A DNA stretch of 64,000 nt, taken from contig NZ_BMXJ01000002.1 of the NCBI RefSeq assembly GCF_014651695.1, positions 620,001-684,000 on the forward strand, given 5' to 3'. The translations under genes were made by a program, and so were the position numbers. The DNA is from Nocardiopsis terrae (GTDB lineage Bacteria > Actinomycetota > Actinomycetes > Streptosporangiales > Streptosporangiaceae). The notes beneath the pieces were generated by a model. The model was not told the origin of the DNA and made no database searches. It saw nothing but the letters and a program-made list of their open reading frames with translations. Positions 1 to 9,265 of this stretch are shown piece by piece (position 1 is the stretch's first letter; each line of letters opens with the position of its first letter).

Positions 1-678
1 CCGGCGCATGAAGACGTCCTCCAACACCTCGGCGGCGTCGGAGTCCTGCGTCGGCATGACCAGCCTGCGGGAGGAGACGAGGGTCACGTCCGACCCCAGG
101 GACTGGTAGGCGCTGGCGAACTCGGCACCGGTGACACCGGAGCCGACCACGATCAGCTTCTCCGGCAGTTTCTCCAGGTCGTAGAGGTGGCGCCAGGTCA
201 GGATGCGCTCGCCGTCGGGTTTGGCGGTGGGCAGCTCACGGGGGTGCGCGCCGGTGGCGATGAGGACGATGTCGGCAGTGATCCGGCGGTCGCCGACGGC
301 CACGATGTGCGGGTCGACCAGCCGGGCCTCCCCGCTGATGACCTCCACGCCCTCCTTGACCAGGCGGGCCCGGGTGTCCTCGGACTGCGCCTGGGCCAGG
401 CGCTTGATCCGCGAGTTGACCTGGTCGATGTCGACCTCGACGGAGGACTTGTCCTGCGCCGCCTCGGGGATGTGGATGCCCAGGTCGGCGGACTCACGTA
501 CGTACGTGGTCCGGGTGGAGGTGGCGATCAGGCTCTTGGAGGGGACGCAGTCGGTGAGGACGCAGGCGCCGCCGATTCCGTCGCGCTCCACCACAGTCAC
601 ATCCGCGCCGAGCTGCGCGGCGACCAACGCCGGCTCATAGCCCCCGGGCCCGCCACCGATGATCACGACCTTCGTCAC
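1..678 (-). CDS. lpdA: Flavoprotein disulfide reductase (LpdA-like NAD(P)H-quinone dehydrogenase), partial
   Basis: The protein begins GTG at 678 and reads MTKVVIIGGGPGGYEPALVA, a classic FAD-binding Rossmann start, followed by a CX4C redox motif in GGACVLTDCVPSK. A second GxGxxG-like segment (VVGSGVTGAEFASAY) marks the NAD(P)H domain. The C-terminal dimerisation domain lies beyond base 1, so only about 226 residues are visible. The family transfers electrons from NAD(P)H through FAD to a disulfide or quinone; actinobacterial LpdA-type members act on quinones in oxidative-stress defence. A GAGGGAG ribosome site precedes the start. Divergently transcribed from the purine nucleoside phosphorylase gene. 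Substrate cannot be fixed from this fragment. Confidence 0.85.
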   Translation of the reverse strand, partial: MTKVVIIGGGPGGYEPALVAAQLGADVTVVERDGIGGACVLTDCVPSKSLIATSTRTTYVRESADLGIHIPEAAQDKSSVEVDIDQVNSRIKRLAQAQSEDTRARLVKEGVEVISGEARLVDPHIVAVGDRRITADIVLIATGAHPRELPTAKPDGERILTWRHLYDLEKLPEKLIVVGSGVTGAEFASAYQSLGSDVTLVSSRRLVMPTQDSDAAEVLEDVFMRR

Positions 679-999
679 GCTGCTTCACTCCCTCTGCGGG
701 CGGTGCGGCACACCCGTTCCCGGTCTGGGGCGATATTCGGGCATGGCAGGGCACCACCTGGTTTTATCGCTTCCCACCATTGTCGGCCATGCCGACCGTC
801 GAAAACCGCAGGCACCCCGGCCAACGCCCTCGGGGGCGGTCGGAGTGGCACACCGAGACCCTCCTGACCTCGCTGAACGCGAGAAAGCCCACGTGCCCTG
901 GTCACCGAGGTCACCCAAGACGACGCGTACATTCCGCCCGCCGGACACACTGCGTTGCGTTCCGGAACTATCTGGTTACACAGCGGTAGCATCCGACTT

Positions 1000-1824
1000 G
1001 TGAGCGAATCAGAGCAGCTGCCCCGGACGACCGGCGAGGCGAAGGAGCTGGCGAACTCCGCGGCGAAGGAACTGCTGGCCCGCGCGGGTGCCGACAGCTT
1101 CGACGCCCTGGTGGTGCTCGGCTCCGGCTGGGCGGGCGCGGCGGACACCCTGGGCACGCCCGACATCGAGTTCGACGCGACCGAACTCCCCGGCTTCGTG
1201 GCGCCCACCGCGGAGGGGCACAGCGGCAGGGTCCGGAGCACGTGGGTGGGCGACAAGCGCGTGGTCGTGTTCATGGGGCGCGTCCACCTCTACGAGGGCC
1301 CCGACCCGATGGTGGTCACGCACGCCGTGCGGACGGGGATCGCCGCGGGCGCGCGGGTCGCGGTGCTGACCGGATCCGCGGGCTCCCTGCGCACCGACTA
1401 CCGGCCGGGGCAGCCGGTGGTGCTGCGCGACCACGTCAACCTCACCGCGAGGTCCCCGCTGACCGGACCCGACTTCGTCGACCTGACCGAGGCCTACAGC
1501 GAACGGCTGCGCGGGATCATCCACGAGGTCGACGCCTCGTTGGCCGAAGGCGTGTACGTGGCCACCTCGGGTCCGCAACTGCAGACGCCGGCCGAACTGA
1601 AGATCCTGCGCCAGGCGGGCGCGGACGTGGTGGGGCGCTCGATCGCCCTGGAGGCCATCGCCTCGGTGGAGATGGGTGCCGAGGTGCTGGGGCTGTCCGT
1701 GGTCAGCAACGACGCGGTCGGAGCCGTGTTGGAGCCGTTCGAGTCCGAGCGCGCCCTGGAGATCGTCACCCAGCGGGCGCGCAGGCTCGGGGAGCTGCTC
1801 CACCGGACTCTCGCCGCGGCCTGA
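1000..1824 (+). CDS. Purine nucleoside phosphorylase
   Basis: Cleaves purine (deoxy)nucleosides with phosphate to the free base and (deoxy)ribose 1-phosphate in cytosolic purine salvage. The 274-residue protein has the phosphate-binding loop VVLGSGWAGAAD near residues 38-49, the family block GQPVVLRDHVNLTARSPLTG in the middle, and a VGRSIALEAIASVEMGAEVLGLS segment that matches the base/ribose pocket of trimeric (PNP-II) enzymes. The GTG at 1000 is preferred over the longer in-frame start because residues before it do not resemble the family. Adenosine deaminase lies 1.1 kb downstream on the other strand, so this area is a small purine-salvage neighbourhood. Confidence 0.9.
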   Translation: MSESEQLPRTTGEAKELANSAAKELLARAGADSFDALVVLGSGWAGAADTLGTPDIEFDATELPGFVAPTAEGHSGRVRSTWVGDKRVVVFMGRVHLYEGPDPMVVTHAVRTGIAAGARVAVLTGSAGSLRTDYRPGQPVVLRDHVNLTARSPLTGPDFVDLTEAYSERLRGIIHEVDASLAEGVYVATSGPQLQTPAELKILRQAGADVVGRSIALEAIASVEMGAEVLGLSVVSNDAVGAVLEPFESERALEIVTQRARRLGELLHRTLAAA

Positions 1825-1838
1825 CCCGGAAAACGCGA

Positions 1839-1861
1839 AAAGCCCGGCGGTGCCGGGCTTT
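1839..1861. terminator. Intrinsic terminator after purine nucleoside phosphorylase
   Basis: A perfect 10-bp stem (AAAGCCCGGC pairing with GCCGGGCTTT) with a 3-base loop begins 15 bases after the stop codon. The A/T ends make it usable in both directions. Confidence 0.85.
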
Positions 1862-2151
1862 CGTGCGCGTGGGGAGGTGGGGCACCCCCGACCGGACCCG
1901 GCGCGTCCGGTACCGGCGTGGCGAGCGTACACCCCGAGGCCATGGGATGGACGGTACCGGCCGTGGGTCCGGTCGAAGGTGGTGCTTTCCCCGGTGTCGT
2001 CCGCGCTCGGAATCCCCGCAGACCCCGTTGGACTAGCGGCTGACGACACCTTCTACTACCGATATTCAGTTGAACCGCGCGCGTCGCCTTCGGGAGGGGA
2101 TCCGGGTGGGTGGCCATCCGCGCGAAGCCCGCCCACCCGGAACGCTCTCCC

Positions 2152-2170
2152 TTAGGCATGCCTAACCTAA
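2152..2170. promoter_or_regulatory. IdeR/DmdR-type iron box with no obvious target gene
   Basis: TTAGGCATGCCTAACCTAA matches the actinobacterial iron-box consensus (TTAGGTTAGGCTAACCTAA) at 15 of 19 positions, and the dyad extends one base on each side. It lies in the 415-base stretch between two convergent genes (stop codons at 1824 and 2277), so no recognised gene is read away from it. On the plus strand only about 50 bases separate it from a strong terminator at 2224; on the minus strand about 290 bases separate it from the terminator at 1839-1861. No convincing protein-coding gene is seen in 1862-2223. A short iron-controlled RNA or a remnant promoter are possible readings. Confidence 0.65.
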
Positions 2171-2223
2171 GCAGAATCCCGGGGCGCTCGTCAACCCCGC
2201 GCCCCGAATCCCCGCCCGGCAAA

Positions 2224-2261
2224 GACCGGACCCGGTCCCCGTGCGGGGACCGGGTCCGGTC
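2224..2261. terminator. Strong intrinsic terminator after the PH-domain gene
   Basis: A perfect 17-bp stem with a GTGC loop ends 16 bases beyond the stop codon of the minus-strand PH-domain gene. It would also stop any plus-strand transcript starting at the iron box. Confidence 0.85.
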
Positions 2262-2276
2262 AGGGAGGGGAACGGT

Positions 2277-2912
2277 TCAGGCCAGCAGGAGCACCGCCAC
2301 GAACAGCAGCACGGGCACGCCCAGGACGACGATGACCTCGACCGGGACCATCGTCTGCGGACGGTCCCGGGCCCCCAGGGCGGCCGGGCCCTCCTCCTCG
2401 ACGTCCTTGATCGGACCGCTCAGCGGGCGCGTCTTGTACCGCTCCGCGTCCCGGCGCAGATCGCGGGCGACCAGGTCGACCGGGCGCATCCGGGCCGGGT
2501 CCCCGTCATCGTCGGAATCCAGGTAACCCGAGTCACGGCGCATGTTCTCGCGGACCCTGGCCCGCTTGGTCTCACGCAGCGGCCACGAGCGGTAGACCCG
2601 TTCCGCGGTGTGCACCCGCAGCACGTCCACCACGTCCACCCACCGCACGGCCGCCCACGGCACGAAGGTCTCGCGCAGCGGGTTGACCATCCGGATTCCG
2701 CGCTCGGTGGAGACCACCCGCGGACGCAGCCACGCCACGTAGACCACGGCGATGCTCATCACCAGGACCGCCCCGGCGATCCAGGCCAGCCGGTCCTGGC
2801 CCCGCAACACCAGGTCCAGCAGGAGCAGGACCGCGATGACGACCCACACCGCCGCCATCACCCGGGAGGAGGTGGAGTAGTGCGTGGTGGAACCACCACC
2901 GGATCCGGCCAT
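2277..2912 (-). CDS. PH-domain membrane protein (bPH_6 type)
   Basis: A 211-residue protein with two N-terminal membrane segments (about residues 18-50), a bacterial PH-like core (RPRVVSTERGIRMVNPLRET and WAAVRWVDVVDVLRV), an Arg/Asp-rich hydrophilic stretch, and one C-terminal membrane helix (VEVIVVLGVPVLLFVAVLLL). This order fits the bPH_6 family, whose biochemical role is unknown. Its ATG shares one base with the adenosine deaminase stop (TGATG), so the two are almost certainly translated together. The link to deaminase may be positional only. No catalytic residues are visible. Confidence 0.8.
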   Translation of the reverse strand: MAGSGGGSTTHYSTSSRVMAAVWVVIAVLLLLDLVLRGQDRLAWIAGAVLVMSIAVVYVAWLRPRVVSTERGIRMVNPLRETFVPWAAVRWVDVVDVLRVHTAERVYRSWPLRETKRARVRENMRRDSGYLDSDDDGDPARMRPVDLVARDLRRDAERYKTRPLSGPIKDVEEEGPAALGARDRPQTMVPVEVIVVLGVPVLLFVAVLLLA

Positions 2913-4009
2913 CAGTGCGTCGCCCACTTCAACTGCGCGAAGCCGGGCTTGATGATCCCGTTGATCAGCGCGAGACGCTCGTCGAAGGGCAGGAAGGCCG
3001 ACTTCATGGCGTTGACCGTGAACCACTGGAGGTCGTCCCAGTCGTAGTCGAAGGCCTCGCTCAGCTTGGCGAACTCCTCCGACAGGGTGACCCCGCTCTG
3101 GAGGCGGTTGTCGGTGTTGACCGTGACCCGGAAGCGCAGGTCGTGCAGGAGCCGGATCGGGTGCCCGGAGATGGACTCGGCGGCACCGGTCTGCACGTTG
3201 GAGCTGGGGCACATCTCCAGCGGGACCCGCTTGTCCCGCACGTACTGGGCGAGACGGCCCAACCGGGGCACACCGTTGTCGTTGGTGGTGATGTCGTCGA
3301 TGATGCGCACGCCGTGGCCGAGGCGGTCGCAGCCGCACCACTGGAGGGCCTCCCAGATGGAGGGCAGACCGAAGGCCTCACCGGCGTGGATGGTGAAGTG
3401 GAAGTTCTCCCGGCGCAGGTACTCGAAGGCGTCCAGGTGGCGGGTGGGCGGGTTGCCCGCCTCCGCCCCCGCGATGTCGAAACCGGACACGCCGGCGTCG
3501 CGGTAGCGGACCGCCAGCTCGGCGATCTCCGAGGAACGGGCGGCATGGCGCATGGCGGTCACCAACTGCCCGGTGCGGATACTCCGGCCGGCGTCCGCCG
3601 CGCGCTTCTCCCCCAGTTCGAGCCCTTCCTGGACGGCCTCGACGACCTCCTCCAGGGTGAGCCCGCCCTCGAGGTGCTGCTCCGGGGCATAGCGCTGTTC
3701 GGCGTAGACCACGCCGTCGGCGGCGAGGTCCTCGGCGGCCTCGGCGGCGACCCGCACCAGCGCGTCACGGCTCTGCATGACCGCCGTGGTGTGGGCGAAG
3801 GTCTCCAGGTAGCGCTCCAGGGAACCGGAGTCCGAGGCGTCGCGGAACCAACGGCCCAGTTCGACCGGGTCGTAGGTGGGCAGTCCGGTGTAGCCCGCCT
3901 CCCTGGCCAGCTCGACGACCGTGGCCGGGCGCAGGCCCCCGTCGAGGTGGTCGTGCAGGAGTACCTTCGGCGCCCGCCGGATCTGTTCGACTGTGAGTGG
4001 CTGGTTCAT
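2912..4009 (-). CDS. add: Adenosine deaminase
   Basis: Deaminates adenosine to inosine in purine salvage. The 365-residue protein carries the zinc motif [12 protein letters not shown] (residues 17-28), the HAGE motif that supplies the catalytic Glu and a zinc His, the GHGVRI block, and a late MCPSSN/NTDNR region that provides the final metal Asp. The ATG at 4009 is chosen because known actinobacterial homologues begin close before the [14 protein letters not shown] block; a GTG at 4048 in the same frame would add 13 residues and cannot be excluded. It heads a two-gene operon with the PH-domain protein. Together with the phosphorylase at 1000 it would turn adenosine into hypoxanthine. Confidence 0.92.
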   Translation of the reverse strand: MNQPLTVEQIRRAPKVLLHDHLDGGLRPATVVELAREAGYTGLPTYDPVELGRWFRDASDSGSLERYLETFAHTTAVMQSRDALVRVAAEAAEDLAADGVVYAEQRYAPEQHLEGGLTLEEVVEAVQEGLELGEKRAADAGRSIRTGQLVTAMRHAARSSEIAELAVRYRDAGVSGFDIAGAEAGNPPTRHLDAFEYLRRENFHFTIHAGEAFGLPSIWEALQWCGCDRLGHGVRIIDDITTNDNGVPRLGRLAQYVRDKRVPLEMCPSSNVQTGAAESISGHPIRLLHDLRFRVTVNTDNRLQSGVTLSEEFAKLSEAFDYDWDDLQWFTVNAMKSAFLPFDERLALINGIIKPGFAQLKWATH

Positions 4010-4088
4010 CCACTCAGGATGCCATCGGACGGAGAGGGGACCCGACACGGCGGCGCGAAGTTGCCGAAAATCCGGCAGAAGCCGCCGG

Positions 4089-5324
4089 TCAGGCCAGGGC
4101 CTGGTCGTCCACCCGGACGCCTTCCGGGGCGTTCTCCCACAGTGCGGTGAGCGCGGTGCTCACCATGAGCCGGGTGCCCACCCCGATCGCGCGCTCGTCC
4201 ACGTCGAAGGTGCCCCGGTGCAGGTCCAGCATGGGCCCGCCCCAGTCCGGGGAGTGGGTGCCCAGTCGGGCCAGCGCTCCGGGCGCGTGCTCCAGGTACC
4301 AGGCGAAGTCCTCGCCGCCCAGACTCTGCGGGGTCGATCCGACCGCGTCGGCGCCCAGGGCCGCGGTGGCGGCCTCCCGCATGATCTCCACGCTGCGGGC
4401 CTCGTTGATGGTGGGCGGGACACCGCGGCGGTAGGTGACCTCGACGTCGGCGCCGTAGGCGGAGGCCACCGACTCGACCAGACCCTTGAGGATGTCGGGG
4501 GCCGAGTGCCACGCCTCGTCGTCCAGGCAGCGGACGGTGCCCTCGGCGACGGCGTCGTCGGGGATCACGTTGGGCGCCGAACCCGCGCTGATCCGGCCCC
4601 ACACCAGGCTGAAACCGGCCCGGGGGTCGATGCGGCGGGACAGTGCGGCGGGCAGTTCGGTGACGACCTTGCCGAGCGCGTAGACCAGGTCCGAGGTCAG
4701 GTGCGGACGGGCGGTGTGCCCGCCCGGGCCGGACAGGCGGACCATGATCTGGTCGCAGGCAGCGGTGATCCCGCCGGTGCGCAGACCCACCTTGCCGACG
4801 GCCTGGCGGGGGTCGCAGTGCAGGGCGAAGATCCGGTCGACGCCCTCCATCGCCCCGGCCTTGACGACCTCCACCGCCCCGCCGGGGAGCTCCTCGGCGG
4901 GCTGGAAGAGCAGCCGGACCCGGCCGGGCAGGGCTCCCGCACGGTCCTGCTGGGCGAGAAAGGCCCCCGTCGCCAGCAGGACCGTGGTGTGCACGTCGTG
5001 TCCGCAGGCGTGCGCGACGCCCGGAACGGTGGAGCGGTAGGGGACGTCCTTCTCGTCGGGGAGGGGGAGCGCGTCGATGTCGGCGCGCAGGGCCACGGTG
5101 GGGCCGGGGCCGTCTCCGACGTCACAGATCAGACCGGTCCCCTGGGGGAGGGTTCGCGGCCGCAGTCCCACCTCGCGCAGGCGTTCGGCCAGTCGGCCGG
5201 TGGTGCGGTGTTCGGCGAAGGCCAGCTCCGGGTGCATGTGCAGGTCCCGGCGAAAGCCCTTGAGCTCCCGCTCATGGCGCGCCAGAAAAGCGGTCAACTG
5301 TTCCGGCAGGTCACGTCCCTGCAT
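4089..5324 (-). CDS. M20 family amidohydrolase (carboxypeptidase/IAA-amino acid hydrolase type)
   Basis: A 411-residue metal-dependent amidohydrolase. The M20 signatures are clear: [20 protein letters not shown] near residue 27, the metal-binding [12 protein letters not shown] near 107, and [14 protein letters not shown] near 140, which carries the catalytic Glu pair. A bacterial exopeptidase dimerisation domain sits between. Members remove acyl or aminoacyl groups from N-acylated amino acids or peptides, and the true substrate cannot be read here. AGAGGGG lies 8-14 bases before the ATG. It follows the YbdK-type gene with only 27 bases between them, so the two may share a transcript. Confidence 0.85.
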   Translation of the reverse strand: MQGRDLPEQLTAFLARHERELKGFRRDLHMHPELAFAEHRTTGRLAERLREVGLRPRTLPQGTGLICDVGDGPGPTVALRADIDALPLPDEKDVPYRSTVPGVAHACGHDVHTTVLLATGAFLAQQDRAGALPGRVRLLFQPAEELPGGAVEVVKAGAMEGVDRIFALHCDPRQAVGKVGLRTGGITAACDQIMVRLSGPGGHTARPHLTSDLVYALGKVVTELPAALSRRIDPRAGFSLVWGRISAGSAPNVIPDDAVAEGTVRCLDDEAWHSAPDILKGLVESVASAYGADVEVTYRRGVPPTINEARSVEIMREAATAALGADAVGSTPQSLGGEDFAWYLEHAPGALARLGTHSPDWGGPMLDLHRGTFDVDERAIGVGTRLMVSTALTALWENAPEGVRVDDQALA

Positions 5325-5351
5325 GCGAGGGTCCCCTCTTCGTTACACGTC

Positions 5352-6524
5352 TTACCGCGCACCGGCTCCGTCGCCGGCACCGACCGTCGCACGGGTGGGG
5401 CCGCCCTCGAACTCGGCGGAGAGCAGGTCCACGACGTCCTCGAGCGAACCGCCCGCCGCGACGACCGCCCGCTGGCGTTCGTAGGAGGCGCCCTTGTCCA
5501 GGACCTCGAAGACCAGGTCCAGGTCCTGCGCGCACCCCAGACGGGTGGCGACCGGCGTTAACTCGTGGACCAGCTCGTAGAGGTCGTCACGGATCGGAAC
5601 CGTGGTTCCGTGTGCGTCCGTGATGACACGAGCGTCGAGTCCGTAGCGGGTGGCCCGCCACTTGTTGTCCTTCACCACCCAGGACGGCGGGCTGGGCAAG
5701 CTGTACCCGCGGTCGAGCTGGTGATCGAACATCTCCACCAGGCTCTGGGAGAGAGCGGCGGCCATTCCCACCTCGCGCAAGGTGGGAATGCCGTCGAACA
5801 TCCGGATCTCTATGGTGCCGAAATCCGGGTGCGGACGGATGTCCCACCACACTTCCTTGATAGAGGCGATGGTACCTGCCCGGAGAAGGGTTTCGAGGTA
5901 TTCCTCGAAAGCGGCCCAGCCCGGGAGGTTGGGCGGGGGCCCCGAAGTGGGCAGGGCACCGAAGACGATCGAGCGCGCGGAGGCCAGGCCGGTGTCGTGG
6001 CCGCTCCAGAATGGGCTGGAAGCACTCAAAGCGAGAAAATGCGGTAGATACTTCGCAAGTGCGTTCACGATCGGAATGGCCTTCTCCCGCCCGCGCACAC
6101 CGACGTGCACGTGGACCCCACAGGTCAGGATCCGGCGGGCCAGCCACTGCATCTGGTCCACCAGCTCGCCGTAGCGTTTGCCGGGGCTGAGCTCCTGGTC
6201 CCGCCAGTCATCGATCGGGTGGGTCCCCGAGCAGGTCAGGGTGGTTCCGCGCGGTTCGAGGACCTCGCGCATCCGGGCCACGTTGCGGGAGAGGTCCAGC
6301 TTGGCCTCCTCCACCGTCTCGCAGATCCCCGTCACCACCTCCACCTGGGACTGCATGAGTTCGTGCCGCAGCGGGGGGACCGTCGCCGCACTACTCAGGT
6401 CGGGGAGGGCCGCGAGAAGCTGCTGCGCCTCCTGCCGAAGATGGCGGCTGCTCCGGTCGACGAGTTGAAGCTCCCACTCGACCCCGAGCGTCGCACGTTC
6501 GGACGTTTTGAATGCGATTCCCAT
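5352..6524 (-). CDS. YbdK-family carboxylate-amine ligase (glutamate-cysteine ligase type 2)
   Basis: An ATP-grasp-like GCS2 enzyme of 390 residues. Visible family landmarks are LGVEWELQLVD at residues 13-23, the Mg/ATP block CGVHVHVGV near 137, and WWDIRPHPDFGTIEIRMFD near 225. Such proteins join the gamma-carboxylate of glutamate, or a related acid, to an amine; in actinomycetes related enzymes make gamma-glutamylcysteine for thiols, but YbdK members often have weak or other activities. The start has GGAGGG five bases upstream. The next gene downstream is an amidohydrolase, so the two could act on the same amide class (inference). Confidence 0.85.
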   Translation of the reverse strand: MGIAFKTSERATLGVEWELQLVDRSSRHLRQEAQQLLAALPDLSSAATVPPLRHELMQSQVEVVTGICETVEEAKLDLSRNVARMREVLEPRGTTLTCSGTHPIDDWRDQELSPGKRYGELVDQMQWLARRILTCGVHVHVGVRGREKAIPIVNALAKYLPHFLALSASSPFWSGHDTGLASARSIVFGALPTSGPPPNLPGWAAFEEYLETLLRAGTIASIKEVWWDIRPHPDFGTIEIRMFDGIPTLREVGMAAALSQSLVEMFDHQLDRGYSLPSPPSWVVKDNKWRATRYGLDARVITDAHGTTVPIRDDLYELVHELTPVATRLGCAQDLDLVFEVLDKGASYERQRAVVAAGGSLEDVVDLLSAEFEGGPTRATVGAGDGAGAR

Positions 6525-6674
6525 GTGCCCTCCAGGTGTGGGGCGGCCGCTGTGACCGACGCACCGCTCATCCCGGCGAACCGGCCAACCGGGACAGGGG
6601 AGGACTACCCGTCACACACCTCGCGCATACGGAATCAAACACCCAGAAAAAAGCGAATTCTTTTCAAGTGCTTT

Positions 6675-7790
6675 TCACTTCCTTTGGGGCTCCCGCCGTG
6701 GTCGGAGAGCCGTCGCGGCGGCCGCCGCACCGATCACGGCCCCCACCAGCGACAACCCGAGGGCGAGCACCCGCCGGGCGAACCGGCGCTCGGCCAGCTC
6801 CTTCGCGCACGGCCGCAGAACCGGGATCGGCCGGGTCCAGTCCATACCGTTCTCCTCCGGCAGCGGGAGGGAACCGGTGTAGGGCGGCGGCATCGGAAGC
6901 CAGGTGGCCGTCCAGGCCGCGCTGAACACCACCAGGCGCATCACCAGGTTGATCCACACCAGCAGGCCGACCAGCACGGCGAAGGACGCGTAGACCGGGT
7001 TGCTGAGCGTCCCGGCCAGCAGTTGCGCCGCGACGTTCTTGAGCGCCTCGAAGCCCACCGCCGCCAGCAGCGCGCCCCGCCACATCATCCTGGTCGGCCG
7101 CCCGGACCCCGACAGCAGCGCGAAGGTCAGCAGGAACAGGCACATGTTCACACCGACGGCGATGACCAGGGCCAGGACCCGCAGGGACAGGTTCGCCAGC
7201 AACGACCCGTCCAGCCCCACCAGGGAGAGCAGCCACACCGTGGCGGTCTGCATGACACTGGTGAACGCGACCGTGAAGAACAGGGCCGACCCCAGCCCGA
7301 CCATGACCAGCAGGTCTCCCGCCTTGCGCAGCGCGAAGTTGGGCCCGTGCTTGAGGTTCTTCAACCAGATCGAGTGCAGGGCCTCCCGCAACGCCGACAC
7401 CGAGTTCAGGCCCGCGTACAGCAGACCGAGCAGACCGATCACGCTCGCGCCCACCCGGGCGTCGGCGATCTGTTCCATGGGCAACTGCTGGGACAGCCCC
7501 GGCAGCACGTCGTCCAGCGCCTCCTCCAGATAGGAGGTGAGCTCGACCTGCCGGGCCGCCAGGAAACCGACGACCGAGAAGGCCAGTGCCAGCAGCGGGA
7601 AGAAGGACAGGAAGGCGAAGTAGGTGACCCCGCCCGCCAGCTGGTTCCCCCTGCGGTCCGAGTAGCGCTCACCGGCACGCACCAGGTGGTCGACGAACGG
7701 GTACCGGCGCCGCAGCCCCCAGTAGGTGTCCATCGCCAGGTTCCGGTAGTGCCGTGCCTTGTCCTTCGCCCGGTCCAGCGCTGCGGCCAT
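6675..7790 (-). CDS. YihY/BrkB-family inner membrane protein
   Basis: A 371-residue membrane protein of the YihY/virulence factor BrkB family, formerly misnamed ribonuclease BN. Six hydrophobic segments are evident, with the family pattern GGVTYFAFLSFFPLLALAF near residue 55, LNSVSALREALHSIW near 140, and FTLLSG/GALLAAVGFEALK near 225-260. The C-terminus is Arg-rich. Function is unproven; transport of small molecules or phospholipids has been suggested for relatives. AGGGGGA lies 6 bases before the ATG at 7790. The short stretch 6525-6674 ahead of the next gene is unusually AT-rich but holds no gene. Confidence 0.85.
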   Translation of the reverse strand: MAAALDRAKDKARHYRNLAMDTYWGLRRRYPFVDHLVRAGERYSDRRGNQLAGGVTYFAFLSFFPLLALAFSVVGFLAARQVELTSYLEEALDDVLPGLSQQLPMEQIADARVGASVIGLLGLLYAGLNSVSALREALHSIWLKNLKHGPNFALRKAGDLLVMVGLGSALFFTVAFTSVMQTATVWLLSLVGLDGSLLANLSLRVLALVIAVGVNMCLFLLTFALLSGSGRPTRMMWRGALLAAVGFEALKNVAAQLLAGTLSNPVYASFAVLVGLLVWINLVMRLVVFSAAWTATWLPMPPPYTGSLPLPEENGMDWTRPIPVLRPCAKELAERRFARRVLALGLSLVGAVIGAAAAATALRPRREPQRK

Positions 7791-7992
7791 GGTCCCCCTG
7801 TCCGTTCCGTTCCCCGTCGCCCGCCGCACTCCCGGCGGCCTTCAGGCGGTTCCGCGTACGCAGGGGCACAACCTAACGTCACCGCGCCTTCGCGAGGAAA
7901 GCCCCACACCCGTCCGGTACCGAAGTGACGGCAGACTGGAACCGTACATCGACGTGGATTTCCATTGATGGAACCGAGAACGGAGACGGCGC

Positions 7993-9111
7993 GTGGGGGT
8001 CACCGGGGCGCGGGTGCGGGCTGTGTTGGGGGCGAGGACCGGGGGCCCGGTCGGAGCCTGGCCGGAGCTTCCCGGTGACGGGGCCCTGGCGCTCGCCTTC
8101 GGAGAGCGTTTCGGAGCCGAGCCCGAGGGCCTGTGGCACGCGCCGGGACGGCTCGCGCTCATGGGCGAACACATCGCGGCCAGTGCCGGCCCGGCCCTGT
8201 ACGCGGCCCTGCCCTGGGGGGTGACCGCCGCGGTCGGTACCACGACGGACGGGCACCTGCGCGTGGCGACGCCCAGCGGCCCGCTGAGCGACCGGGACCG
8301 CTCGGCCCGGGCCGTGGCCAGGTCCGTGGCCGACGCGCGAGACAGGGGCGTTCTGGACACCGGGGCGGGCGTGCGGGTCCTCATCGGGTCGGGCCTGCCC
8401 GCACACGCCTCCCTGGGCCGTGCCGCTGCGGCCGGCGCGGCGGTGTCCCTGGCACTGGCCGACCTCGCCGGGACCGGCCTCCCCCCTGGGAGTCCCGTCG
8501 ACCAGAGCGTGTCACTGGACGCCCGCGCCGGGCACGCGGTGCGCGTGAACCGGATCAGCGGCCGGACCACCGTGCTGCCGTTCGACCTCTCCGGGGCAGG
8601 ATTGCGGCTGGTCGTGCTGGAGACCGGGGAGCTGCCCCGACGGGACCCGCGCCCGATCCGCGCCGCCGAGCTGGAGCGGGCCCAGGACGTACTGGGCCCG
8701 CTGCGCGCCGTCCAGGACCTGCCGGAGGCGCTGCGCGGCCTCCAGAACCCGGTGCTGCGCAGCCGGGTGGAGTACGCCGTCACCGAGGTCCACCGGCTCA
8801 ACGCGACGGTCGGGCTGCTGCGCGCGGGCCGCGCCGTGCAGATCGGACCGGTGCTGTCCGCCTCCCACCTGTCCCTGCGCCGGTTCGGCCTGCCCCTGCC
8901 CGCCGTGGAGCTGGCGGTCGAGACCGCGGCGCGCGCCGGTGCCCGGGGGAGCCGGATGTCGGGGTGGGCCGGAACAGCCCTCGCCCTGGTCGGCGAGGAC
9001 CGCGTGGCCGACGTCGCGGAGGCGGTGCGCGGTGCGTTCGCGGAGAGGGGATGGCCCGAGCCACGGGTGCGCGCGGCGGTCCCCGCCGACGGGGCCCGCC
9101 GGAAACCCTGA
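7993..9111 (+). CDS. Galactokinase-like GHMP protein with altered sugar-binding motif
   Basis: A 372-residue GHMP-fold protein. The galactokinase signature is recognisable as APGRLALMGEHIAASAG (about residues 49-65), where the Arg that helps phosphoryl transfer is kept but the Asp that binds galactose in the usual GEHTDY is replaced by Ala. The Gly/Ser-rich ATP loop appears as SGLPAHASLGRAAAAG, without the usual run of serines. The VDQ that supplies the catalytic Asp is kept, and the last motif is degenerate (SGWAGTALAL). It may phosphorylate another sugar or may not be a kinase. GGAGA precedes the GTG start. Divergent from the YihY gene. Confidence 0.7.
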   Translation: MGVTGARVRAVLGARTGGPVGAWPELPGDGALALAFGERFGAEPEGLWHAPGRLALMGEHIAASAGPALYAALPWGVTAAVGTTTDGHLRVATPSGPLSDRDRSARAVARSVADARDRGVLDTGAGVRVLIGSGLPAHASLGRAAAAGAAVSLALADLAGTGLPPGSPVDQSVSLDARAGHAVRVNRISGRTTVLPFDLSGAGLRLVVLETGELPRRDPRPIRAAELERAQDVLGPLRAVQDLPEALRGLQNPVLRSRVEYAVTEVHRLNATVGLLRAGRAVQIGPVLSASHLSLRRFGLPLPAVELAVETAARAGARGSRMSGWAGTALALVGEDRVADVAEAVRGAFAERGWPEPRVRAAVPADGARRKP

Positions 9112-9265
9112 GCCCACCGTCCCGGAGCCCCGCCCCCGCTGCCCTCCCGGGGCCGGCCCCCGGCCGCCTGGGGAGATCGGAGTGAACCCGACTACTCTTT
9201 CAGCGATCACAAGGGACATAACACTCACCCGAGCGGCGCACGGCGCGGAGCAGATAGGCGATTCG

